Source of the DNA: Pareuzebyella sediminis
Lineage (GTDB): Bacteria; Bacteroidota; Bacteroidia; Flavobacteriales; Flavobacteriaceae
DNA: 64,000 nucleotides
Reading direction: 5' to 3'
NCBI RefSeq assembly: GCF_008367235.1
Contig: NZ_VTZS01000001.1
Location: 1,488,001-1,552,000, forward strand
Shown here: in pieces, positions 57,278-64,000 of the stretch
Position numbering within the stretch: the stretch's first letter is position 1
Layout: every line of letters begins with the position of its first letter
The notes under the pieces: generated by a model
What the model was told of the DNA's origin: nothing
The model's input: only the letters and a program-made list of their open reading frames with translations
Databases searched by the model: none
Position numbers and translations under genes: made by a program

Positions 57278-57637
57278 TCAGTACTGATTTGTTGCTAGGA
57301 GAACAAGGGTGCAGGCAACTACTGCTTCAATGCCTTTATCTTCAAGTACTTTGTAAAAATCTTTATTTTCCGTTCCCGGGTTAAAGATGACCCGTTTAGG
57401 TTTCAATTCCAAAATTTTCTCGATATATTCAGGCTGACGCCTTGCCCCTATATACAAAGTTATGGTATGAATGTTTTGAAAATCGTTTAAATTGGTCTTT
57501 ATTTGCACCTCCCCTACGTTACCTTTTTTTAGTCCGAATGCTTCAGTTTTGATGTTATGGTTCTTTAGGCGGTGTATTACCAAATTACTATATCGATTTG
57601 TTTTAAGGGAAGCACCGAAAACAAGGGTTTTTTTCAT
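57278..57637 (-). CDS. CoA-binding protein (YccU-like)
   Basis: 119-residue Rossmann-fold protein of the CoA_binding_2 family. TLVFGASLKTNRYSNLVIHRL is the nucleotide loop and PKRVIFNPGTENKDFYKVLEDKGIEAVVACTLVLL the C-terminal half. It is cytosolic. The family binds coenzyme A, but its role is unknown. It is monocistronic, on the opposite strand to the symporter that precedes it. Confidence 0.9.
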   Translation of the reverse strand: MKKTLVFGASLKTNRYSNLVIHRLKNHNIKTEAFGLKKGNVGEVQIKTNLNDFQNIHTITLYIGARRQPEYIEKILELKPKRVIFNPGTENKDFYKVLEDKGIEAVVACTLVLLATNQY

Positions 57638-58069
57638 AAAGTGAACATCGAAAAGTTAAAGTTTCATAAAAAACGCAACAAAACTCAATCGTTTGCGTCT
57701 ACTAGAATCAAAGTATGTGAAAATCGCTTTTTATCAAAATATTGGTCGTTGATAAAGCTATATGTTTATAGTTAATGGTTAGTGTTTAGTATAGCGGCAT
57801 CAGCGACAGAAACCCTGACGGAAACGTCAGGGTTTTGTGTTTTTAATTTTTTTCTTGAGTTACGTACCTCCTAGATTTTATCGTTATGTTCAAAATACAA
57901 TTGCAATGGTTAAAATCGCTTACCCGGATATTAAAAAACCTAAGGATAACATTCAAGGTTTAGAAGCTACAAAGCAGCCTTTAAAAACATCAATATGAAA
58001 AGTAGAAAACTGGCTTTTCAGGTATTTCGGATTAATGGGCTTTGGTCAATTCAAATTATGAAACTATAA
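57638..58069. other. non-coding gap between a CoA-binding protein gene and a KAS III gene
   Basis: 432 bp, AT-rich. It contains the terminator-like hairpin at 57810..57835 and a 30-codon ORF (57906..57998) with no recognisable product. Nothing else is evident. Confidence 0.5.
57810..57835. terminator. GNRA-loop hairpin, probable bidirectional terminator
   Basis: AAACCCTGACG (57810..57820) pairs over 11 bp with CGTCAGGGTTT (57825..57835) around a GAAA tetraloop; T-rich sequence follows on the plus strand. It shares the AAACCCTGAC core with the hairpin at 18313..18344. Confidence 0.7.
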
Positions 58070-59077
58070 TTACCATCTAATAATTGCACTACCCCATGTA
58101 AAACCACTACCGAAAGCTGCTAAGACTACCAGGTCTCCTTCGTTTACTTTTGCTTCTTCCCAGGCCTCGGTTAGAGCGATAGGTATAGAGGCCGCCGTAG
58201 TATTCCCATATTTCATAATGTTATTATACACTTGATCATCGCTTAGATCAAACTTCTTCTGAATAAATTGTGAGATACGTAGATTGGCCTGATGGGGCAC
58301 TAAAAGATTAATGTCTTTCGGGGATAGGTTATTTGCCGCCAATCCCTCCAAAATTACTTCGCTAAACCGAACAACGGCATTTTTAAAAACGAATTGACCG
58401 TTCATATACGGATAATACGATTCATCATTAGGGTCATCGTCATTAATAATATCGGTCACCCATCGCTTTCCCATTCCCGGTGCGATGAGGGAAAGCTCTT
58501 CGGCATGTTGCCCTTCGGAGTGTAAATGGGTCGAGAGTATACCCTTATCAGTATCTTCTTCCCGAGTCAAAATTGCCGCTCCGGCACCGTCACCAAAAAT
58601 TACGGAAACCGCTCTTCCCCTAGTGGTCATATCCAAACCATGTGAATGCAATTCCGAACCGATAACCAGCACATTTCGGTACATCCCACTTTTAATATAT
58701 TGATCGGCTACCGAAAGGGCGTAAATAAACCCTGAACACTGATTTCGCACGTCTAGTGCCCCTACGGTCTTGATTCCTAAGTCCCTTTGCACCAAAACGC
58801 CAGGGCCCGGGAAATAATAATCGGGACTCAGAGTGGCGAAGACTATAAAATCAATATCATCTTTAGCGATGCCAGCGCGATCAATTGCTATCTGCGCGGC
58901 TTTCACACCCATGGTAGTGGTTGTGTCTTCTCCTCTGATAACATGCCTTCTTTCCTTGATTCCGGTCCGTTCTTGAATCCACGCATCATTGGTATCCATC
59001 ACCTGTGCCAAATCATCATTGGTTACTACATTTTCAGGTACGTAGTATCCCAATCCAATAATCTTTGAATTGTACAT
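58070..59077 (-). CDS. 3-oxoacyl-ACP synthase III family protein (KAS III)
   Basis: 335 residues of the FabH family. The catalytic triad can be placed: Cys114 (NQCSGFIYAL), His262 (LVPHQANLR) and Asn292 (YGNTTAAS), and the C-terminal GSGFTWGSAIIRW is typical. KAS III condenses acetyl- or branched acyl-CoA with malonyl-ACP to start fatty-acid synthesis. It is not next to plsX, rpmF or acpP, where the main fabH often lies, so it could be a second copy with another primer, for example for branched or secondary lipids. I therefore give no gene symbol. The reading frame has a normal FabH length. Confidence 0.92.
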   Translation of the reverse strand: MYNSKIIGLGYYVPENVVTNDDLAQVMDTNDAWIQERTGIKERRHVIRGEDTTTTMGVKAAQIAIDRAGIAKDDIDFIVFATLSPDYYFPGPGVLVQRDLGIKTVGALDVRNQCSGFIYALSVADQYIKSGMYRNVLVIGSELHSHGLDMTTRGRAVSVIFGDGAGAAILTREEDTDKGILSTHLHSEGQHAEELSLIAPGMGKRWVTDIINDDDPNDESYYPYMNGQFVFKNAVVRFSEVILEGLAANNLSPKDINLLVPHQANLRISQFIQKKFDLSDDQVYNNIMKYGNTTAASIPIALTEAWEEAKVNEGDLVVLAAFGSGFTWGSAIIRW

Positions 59078-59181
59078 TTATTGCGGTTTTAATTAAGTAT
59101 ACATATCACCTTTAGGGAAATGTTTGCAATAGGCTAAATTAAGTAAAATATTCAAGGTGCCTCGGTTCAAAAAAAATGGCG

Positions 59182-60492
59182 CTATTGAATATACTTCTTA
59201 AAGTGGCTTACATCCACGGTGGCCTTTAGGTCGTGAAGAAGGTTATAAAGTCCAAAAAATGTACGATTCATATAGAGGAAGTGTTTAGACCCACGATTAC
59301 CGTTCATCTTTCTGATTTGGCTATCCTTGGAATAACGTTCGCTCAAATCTGCTATTTTCATCCAAAAATCGTCCGCACCAAAATCAAACTCTTCCGTATT
59401 AAAAGGCGATGTAAAGAGCGTAAGCATTTCTTTGAAGAGTGCCTTAAAAAATTCTAGTTCTTGAGGCGAATCTGTCTCGGTCAAAATTTCGAGCTCGTAC
59501 AATTTTTCGGTGAAAATCTTGTCATTTTCCAAATTTTCAGATTTGGCCAATTCAAAATAAGGTATATAGAATTCGTCAGGTACTTCTTTAATACAGCCAA
59601 AATCAATGGCTATCAAGGTTTCCTTTTCACTGACTAGAAAATTACCCGGATGTGGGTCGGCATGCACTTTTCGCAACCCATGGATCTGAAACATATAAAA
59701 ATCCCATAATGTCTGTCCTAGCTTATTTCCTAGGGACTTAGGAAAATCACGCTTCGTGAAATCACTTAAATGTTGTCCGTGCATCCAGTCCATTGTAATG
59801 ATACGCTCATTGGACAATTTTTTGTAATATTTAGGAAATTCAAGGCATTCAATAATCGAACATTTCTCGGTAATCTCTTGGCTCTGTTCAAGCTCAAGTA
59901 CGTAATTTGTTTCTTCCAACAGCTTGTGCTCTACTTCTTTGAAGTATTTATCCGAATCTTTACCTTGCAGATTGAACATTCTTATGGCCAGTGGTTTTAC
60001 CAGGGCCAGGTCACTACTTATACTCTCCGCCACACCCGGATATTGGATCTTTACCGCCAATTCCTTTCCATTTTTCGTGGCTTTATGCACTTGGCCGATA
60101 CTCGCGGCATTTATAGAATCTTTACTAAAACTATCGAACAGTTCCTCTGGATATTTATTCAAATACTTTTTAAAGGTCTTTCTAACCAATGGAGCAGAGA
60201 GCGGCGGTACGGAGAACTGTGAAAGTGAAAACTTTTCTACATAGGCTCTTGGAAGTATGTTCTTTTCCATACTTAACATTTGTGCCACTTTAAGAGCGCT
60301 GCCTTTTAAACTCTTAAGACCATTATAAATATCATCGGCATTTTCTTCATTGAGTTGATCTTTTGAAAAATCGGGATTAACCAATTTTTTCCCAAAATAC
60401 TTTACATAGTTGCCACCGACTTTCACCCCGGTACTTACCAATTTGCTGGCACGGCCTATCTTTCCGGTGGGTATACTATCAAGTGTTTTCAT
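59182..60492 (-). CDS. ABC1/AarF/UbiB-type atypical protein kinase
   Basis: 436 residues. The ABC1 fold has the N-terminal extension KVAQML (Lys68-Gln71, where the family has KxGQ), an alanine-rich loop AASIGQVHKA, the ATP lysine in AVKIQYPGV, the catalytic HADPHPGNF and the DFG motif AIDFGCIKEV. Members support ubiquinone or menaquinone synthesis or lipid homeostasis through ATPase activity. It is cytosolic or membrane-peripheral. The TetR-like gene lies 23 bp upstream on the same strand, so the two form an operon and the regulator may control the kinase. Confidence 0.93.
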   Translation of the reverse strand: MKTLDSIPTGKIGRASKLVSTGVKVGGNYVKYFGKKLVNPDFSKDQLNEENADDIYNGLKSLKGSALKVAQMLSMEKNILPRAYVEKFSLSQFSVPPLSAPLVRKTFKKYLNKYPEELFDSFSKDSINAASIGQVHKATKNGKELAVKIQYPGVAESISSDLALVKPLAIRMFNLQGKDSDKYFKEVEHKLLEETNYVLELEQSQEITEKCSIIECLEFPKYYKKLSNERIITMDWMHGQHLSDFTKRDFPKSLGNKLGQTLWDFYMFQIHGLRKVHADPHPGNFLVSEKETLIAIDFGCIKEVPDEFYIPYFELAKSENLENDKIFTEKLYELEILTETDSPQELEFFKALFKEMLTLFTSPFNTEEFDFGADDFWMKIADLSERYSKDSQIRKMNGNRGSKHFLYMNRTFFGLYNLLHDLKATVDVSHFKKYIQ

Positions 60493-60515
60493 ATGTAAAT
60501 TGTTTCAATAAGAAA

Positions 60516-61166
60516 TCATGACAATTTCTCTTTATATAGAAATTTGCCGAAATCGATAATGTTTTCCAAAGGGGTATTGTCAAAGAGATCAAAAATGGTA
60601 TTAATTGATTTTTCAATGGCCATATCGGTCTTTTCAAAGCCGGCAGAATCATCATCCATCCAGAATTTAAGTACAAAAAGGAATTCTAACCAAGTACCCT
60701 CTGAAAAAATAGCAGGATTATGCTTAGTGATTTTTAGGCTCTTTGTGGCGTTACCCTCATTGATTAAGTCTGAGGCGAATGATTTGATGTGTTTACGAAG
60801 TCCTCTTAATTGCTCGAGATTCTTCAACATGGCCCTATGCTCTTGTAAGGTAAATAGAACGTAGCTTCTGTTCAGAGCCATCATTTCAAAAAAAGTAAAA
60901 AAGAAAATCAACATTTTTTCACGATTCGTAAAACGCTCGTACTCCTTATTTTTATGAAGAAGTTTTAAAGTCTCTCGAAAAAACTCGTTCCAAATTTCCT
61001 TTCTAAGTCCTTCTACAGAACCAAAAAAACTATAAAATTCAGATTCTTTGAACTCGTTCAACTTGCAGAATTTGTATACGGATCTTGGCACTACCTCATG
61101 TTCAAGAACGTACTGCATATAGGCGTCAATTATAGTCTTCTTGGTAGTTTTAGATTTCGTAGCCAT
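60516..61166 (-). CDS. TetR-like transcriptional regulator
   Basis: 216 residues from ATG (MATKSKTTKK); a TTG 13 codons upstream is less likely. The N-terminal helix-turn-helix (about 10-60, TIIDAYMQYVLEHEVVPRSVYKFCKLNEF) has the TetR layout with KESEFYSFFGSVEGLRKEIW. The C-terminal helical domain is Phe/Glu-rich and would hold the ligand pocket. It has no membrane helix. It precedes the ABC1 kinase gene by 23 bp and is divergent from htpG. Confidence 0.85.
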   Translation of the reverse strand: MATKSKTTKKTIIDAYMQYVLEHEVVPRSVYKFCKLNEFKESEFYSFFGSVEGLRKEIWNEFFRETLKLLHKNKEYERFTNREKMLIFFFTFFEMMALNRSYVLFTLQEHRAMLKNLEQLRGLRKHIKSFASDLINEGNATKSLKITKHNPAIFSEGTWLEFLFVLKFWMDDDSAGFEKTDMAIEKSINTIFDLFDNTPLENIIDFGKFLYKEKLS

Positions 61167-61247
61167 ATTGTATCTTTTTGTAAAATTAAAGCTTCTCTTA
61201 AGCAATATGTGTTAAGGGAATACCAAAAGAAGTGATGCTTGGGTACA

Positions 61248-61279
61248 AAAACGTGCCCTTTAAAAAAGGACACGTTTTC
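61248..61279 (-). terminator. intrinsic terminator in the TetR leader region
   Basis: AAAACGTG (61249..61256) pairs with CACGTTTT (61272..61279); after one C-A mismatch, CCTTT pairs with AAAGG. Read on the minus strand it ends in TTTTT. No annotated gene lies upstream, so it may end a short RNA or attenuate the TetR-ABC1 transcript. Confidence 0.6.
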
Positions 61280-61295
61280 AAACAACCAACCAATA

Positions 61296-61318
61296 AATAA
61301 TCGAAACATGATTATTTA
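61296..61318 (-). repeat. AT-rich hairpin next to the 61248 terminator
   Basis: AAATAATC (61296..61303) is the exact reverse complement of GATTATTT (61311..61318), an 8-bp stem with a 7-nt loop. AACCAACC (61285..61292) lies between it and the terminator. Confidence 0.55.
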
Positions 61319-61441
61319 AAATTCTCTTTCTCATAGAATTTATACTGTAAATATACTTAATGTTTAACTATTTATAAAATATATTAAACAAAAATGTTTG
61401 TTAAATTTCTGAAAGTCATCATGATGAAATTAAAGTGTCAG

Positions 61442-61472
61442 TTTGTCACTATGGGAAACTCTGGTACTTTTT
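61442..61472 (+). promoter_or_regulatory. candidate promoter of htpG
   Basis: TTTG (61442..61445), 19-nt spacer, TACTTTTT (61465..61472): the -33 box and spacing fit the Bacteroidota consensus, and the -7 box has one mismatch. A leader of about 95 nt would precede htpG. Confidence 0.4.
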
Positions 61473-61572
61473 TTGGAAGAAGGTACTCGAATTCATAAGG
61501 TTCAATTTACTGAGAACCTTTCCTATTATTTAATCAAAAATCCGTTCATGCGGAATAAAATAAAAACGATAT

Positions 61573-63462
61573 ATGGCTACAGGTAAAATCAATGTTTCGG
61601 TAGAAAACATTTTTCCCTTGATTAAAAAGTTCTTGTACAGCGATCATGAGATCTTTTTAAGGGAACTCATTTCAAACGCAACGGACGCAACCCTAAAACT
61701 TAAGCATTTGACCTCCATCGGGGAGGCTAAAGTAGAATATGGACATCCACAAATCGAGGTCATCATCGATAAAGAAGCAAAGAAACTTCATGTAATCGAT
61801 CAAGGTATAGGCATGACCGAAGAAGAGGTAAAAAAATATATTAACGAGGTTGCCTTTTCCGGAGCGGAGGAATTTCTGAACAAATATGATGATGACGCCA
61901 AAGATTCTGGCATTATCGGTCATTTTGGACTCGGGTTCTATTCTTCCTTCATGGTTGCCGAAAGGGTCGAGATCATCACTAAAAGTTTTAAGGATGAACC
62001 TGCCGTACATTGGTCTTGTGACGGCTCCCCAGAATTTGATATCAAAAAAGCCGAGAAGAAAGAGCGAGGTACAGAAATCATCCTTCATATCGCTGAAGAT
62101 TCCACTGAATTTTTAGAGGAAAGCAAAATTGGTGAATTGTTACGCAAGTACAACAAATTCATGCCTATACCGATCAAATTCGGCACGAAAACAGAAACCT
62201 TGCCTAAACCCGAGGGGGCCAAAGAAGACGATCCGGCGCCGACCAAAGAGGTAGATAATATCATCAACAACCCAAACCCCGCTTGGACAAAGCAGCCTAC
62301 CGATCTGGAAGAAGCCGATTACAAAAGTTTTTATCGCGAGCTCTATCCGATGCAGTTCGAAGAGCCTTTGTTTCATATCCACCTCAATGTAGATTACCCG
62401 TTTCACTTGACCGGTATTCTCTATTTTCCGAAGTTGACCAATGATTTGAACATTCAAAAAGATAGAATACAGCTCTATCAAAATCAAGTTTTTGTCACCG
62501 ATAACGTAGAGGGTATCGTTCCTGAGTTTCTCACCATGTTGCGAGGGGTCATCGACTCACCTGACATTCCCCTCAACGTATCAAGATCATATTTGCAGGC
62601 AGATGGTGCTGTCAAAAAAATAGCTTCCTATATCACCAGAAAGGTAGCGGACAAATTGAATTCGCTTTTCAAAAATGATCGCCAAGATTTTGAGAAAAAA
62701 TGGAACGATATTAAGATCGTTATCGAATATGGAATGCTTTCGGAAGATAAGTTTTTCGAAAAAGCTGACAAATTTGCACTTTATCCCACGGTAGATGGCA
62801 ACTACTACACCTTTGACGAGTTAAAAGATAAAATCAAGGACAATCAGACCGACAAAGATGATAAAATGGTCATATTGTACACCTCGGACAAAGAGGCACA
62901 ACACAGTTATATCGAAGCTGCCAAAGAAAAAGGATACGAAGTGCTTCTTATGGATTCTCCGATTATTGGTCATTTGATGCAAAAACTGGAGACTTCCAAA
63001 GAAAAAATATCTTTCGCCCGTGTGGATGCAGACCATTTAGACAATCTTATAAAAAAAGAAGATACGCAGATTTCAAAACTCTCTGACGAAGAAAAAGAGC
63101 GCTTGAAAGGTGATTTGGAGAAAGTCTTCGGGGAAAAAAGCAATTATACCGTACAGCTAGAGGCCATGGATAGCAATGCCTCACCCTTCATAATCACTGA
63201 ACCGGAATTTATGCGACGGATGAAAGAAATGCAACAGACCGGTGGTGGAGGAATGTTCGGCATGGGCAACATGCCCGAAATGTATAATCTGATCGTCAAC
63301 ACGAACCATGAGCTGGTCAGTGAAATTTTGCATACAAAAACGGCCAAAAAGAAAACGCGCCTTATCAACCAATCCTTAGATTTGGCTAAACTATCAAAAG
63401 GCCTTCTCAAAGGAAAAGACCTGACCGCCTTCATCAAAAGAAGTTATGAAATGGTAAAATAA
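61573..63462 (+). CDS. htpG: molecular chaperone HtpG (Hsp90)
   Basis: 629 residues. The GHKL ATPase domain has RELISNATDA, VIDQGIGMT and IIGHFGLGFYSSFMV. The middle domain contains LPLNVSRSYLQ-like DIPLNVSRSYLQAD with the catalytic arginine. The C-terminal dimerisation domain follows from about 500 and ends with a helix (KGKDLTAFIKRSYEMVK). A Gly/Met-rich segment (TGGGGMFGMGNMPEM, about 556-570) replaces part of the usual amphipathic loop. The length is normal. A strong terminator follows directly. Confidence 0.97.
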   Translation: MATGKINVSVENIFPLIKKFLYSDHEIFLRELISNATDATLKLKHLTSIGEAKVEYGHPQIEVIIDKEAKKLHVIDQGIGMTEEEVKKYINEVAFSGAEEFLNKYDDDAKDSGIIGHFGLGFYSSFMVAERVEIITKSFKDEPAVHWSCDGSPEFDIKKAEKKERGTEIILHIAEDSTEFLEESKIGELLRKYNKFMPIPIKFGTKTETLPKPEGAKEDDPAPTKEVDNIINNPNPAWTKQPTDLEEADYKSFYRELYPMQFEEPLFHIHLNVDYPFHLTGILYFPKLTNDLNIQKDRIQLYQNQVFVTDNVEGIVPEFLTMLRGVIDSPDIPLNVSRSYLQADGAVKKIASYITRKVADKLNSLFKNDRQDFEKKWNDIKIVIEYGMLSEDKFFEKADKFALYPTVDGNYYTFDELKDKIKDNQTDKDDKMVILYTSDKEAQHSYIEAAKEKGYEVLLMDSPIIGHLMQKLETSKEKISFARVDADHLDNLIKKEDTQISKLSDEEKERLKGDLEKVFGEKSNYTVQLEAMDSNASPFIITEPEFMRRMKEMQQTGGGGMFGMGNMPEMYNLIVNTNHELVSEILHTKTAKKKTRLINQSLDLAKLSKGLLKGKDLTAFIKRSYEMVK

Positions 63463-63479
63463 ACAGCTCTTAACACTAG

Positions 63480-63517
63480 AAAACCGCCCTTGGTAATTGT
63501 ACCATGGGCGGTTTTTT
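63480..63517 (+). terminator. intrinsic terminator of htpG
   Basis: AAAACCGCCC (63480..63489) pairs with GGGCGGTTTT (63506..63515). After a T-T mismatch the stem continues with TGGT/ACCA, and six T end the structure. Confidence 0.92.
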
Positions 63518-63540
63518 ATTATTTAAAAAGGGGGTGCGTC

Positions 63541-63708
63541 TTAAATCTTCAGGTTCAACATTATTTCATGGGTACCATTATTTATATTATGTACGGCACT
63601 TTTTAGGGCCATCTCGTAAGCATAGCCCACATTCATCCATTCGGTCTTAAAAATAAAAATGCCGCTCATACTTTCGTCTAAACGTACAATAAAGCTATGC
63701 GGTTCATT
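63541..63708 (-). pseudogene. C-terminal remnant of a PorP/SprF-type (type IX secretion) membrane protein
   Basis: A 55-codon frame without a proper start, bounded upstream by an in-frame TAA and ending in a stop. It encodes a stretch whose end, VGYAYEMALKS...NGTHEIMLNLKI, closely resembles the last two strands of the PorP/SprF family (typically GYSYD...GSHEIMLxYxF). These proteins are outer-membrane barrels linked to type IX secretion and gliding. Full-length members have about 300 residues, so this is a decayed or truncated copy, orphaned between htpG and a metallo-beta-lactamase gene. Confidence 0.6.
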
Positions 63709-63879
63709 TTAATTAGTATTTAAACCGAGTGGTGTGAGACATTATCCCAGCATGTGGAACTACATCCGTTAACGATACCTTATAAAGAAGATATATTATC
63801 AAGACGGTTAGCATATTGAAAAAGAATCTACTTACTTTACGCTTAATTTTTTTAATATCAAGAACCACTTGATTTGAAA

Positions 63880-64000
63880 GTGAAAAAAACGTTATACAAG
63901 ATGTTTATCAGTATCATAGGCCTCGTAGTAATAGTGGCCGTTGCCTATATTTTATTTGTAAATTTCTATCCTAGCTTTGGAGGAGATATCTCGAAAGAAC
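63880..64000 (+). CDS. metallo-beta-lactamase-fold protein, N-terminus only (cut by window edge)
   Basis: The frame stays open to the edge. From a GTG at 63880 it reads KKTLYKMFISIIGLVVIVA, an N-terminal membrane helix, then FVNFYPSFGGDISKE. The (H/Y)PxFGG(x)xSKE element after a helix is typical of Bacteroidota MBL-fold metallohydrolases of the UlaG/NAPE-PLD-like type. The start could be this GTG, a TTG two codons earlier or the ATG at 63901. The metal-binding motifs lie outside the window. Confidence 0.6.
   Translation, partial: MKKTLYKMFISIIGLVVIVAVAYILFVNFYPSFGGDISKE

Larger units (their letters stand above)
61167..61572. other. non-coding divergent region between the TetR-like gene and htpG
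   Basis: 406 bp. Near the TetR side is a terminator hairpin with an AACCAACC tract and an AT-rich hairpin (61248..61318). The middle is very AT-rich. Near htpG a candidate promoter lies at 61442..61472. No ORF is seen. Confidence 0.5.

Noticed and set aside
57906-57998. 30-codon ORF between the CoA-binding and KAS III genes
   Set aside because: Too short, no recognisable product, and random frames of this size are expected.

Overview
The window looks like a chromosomal segment of a marine-type Flavobacteriaceae bacterium (Bacteroidota). Signs of this are a SusC/SusD outer-membrane pair, a gene (42982..43131) of the Bacteroidota DUF4295 family next to rpmB-rpmG, a bacillithiol enzyme (BshC), and many Q- or C-terminated export signals. 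Promoters look like the Bacteroidota type (TTTG near -33, TAnnTTTG near -7), and start codons lack Shine-Dalgarno sequences. No rRNA, tRNA, CRISPR array, phage or insertion sequence was seen.

Layout, left to right. 1-3.5 kb: tail of a DUF4350-MoxR-DUF58 operon, cut at the left edge. 3.8-9 kb: an unknown protein, an SDR-type NAD-binding protein, a DUF3500 protein, an M28 glutamate-carboxypeptidase-like peptidase and a DUF2007 protein. 9-12.5 kb: a very large lipoprotein with a sugar-dehydrogenase-like propeller, HEAT repeats and a terminal cytochrome c domain. 12.5-18 kb: a nitronate monooxygenase-type enzyme, mnmA and two FAS1 (fasciclin) lipoproteins. 18-28 kb, mainly minus strand: DUF3820-pyrG-yidC, then guaA-LysM lipoprotein-OsmC-DUF922, with a Tat-exported TIM-barrel protein on the plus strand. 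28-28.8 kb is the largest non-coding stretch.

28.8-37.8 kb: a PNPOx-like flavoprotein, bshC, an M14 carboxypeptidase, an NTF2-like lipoprotein, a macro-domain protein, a GNAT acetyltransferase, an MDR oxidoreductase and an SMP-30 family protein. 37.9-46.8 kb, mostly minus: rimO, ftsY and the FAH-Hpt-cinA / rpmB-rpmG-DUF4295 cluster, interrupted by a serine hydrolase and a two-gene membrane unit, then a DnaQ-like exonuclease. 47-57 kb: a beta-barrel protein, a 2-oxoacid dehydrogenase E2, recR, susD-susC and a sodium:solute symporter. 57-64 kb: a CoA-binding protein, a ketoacyl synthase III, a TetR-like regulator with an ABC1 kinase, htpG, a remnant of a PorP/SprF-type gene and the start of a metallo-beta-lactamase-fold gene.

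Most genes are housekeeping, and I do not see a clear new multi-gene system. The most interesting leads are: three intrinsic terminators on the minus strand preceded by the same GGTTGGTT-type tract and an AT-rich hairpin, two of them not downstream of any annotated gene; the PorP/SprF remnant; -7 boxes directly against start codons, suggesting leaderless mRNAs; and an E2 acyltransferase whose HxxxDG motif reads HRVVNG. Family assignments come from reading the protein sequences; no database search was run.
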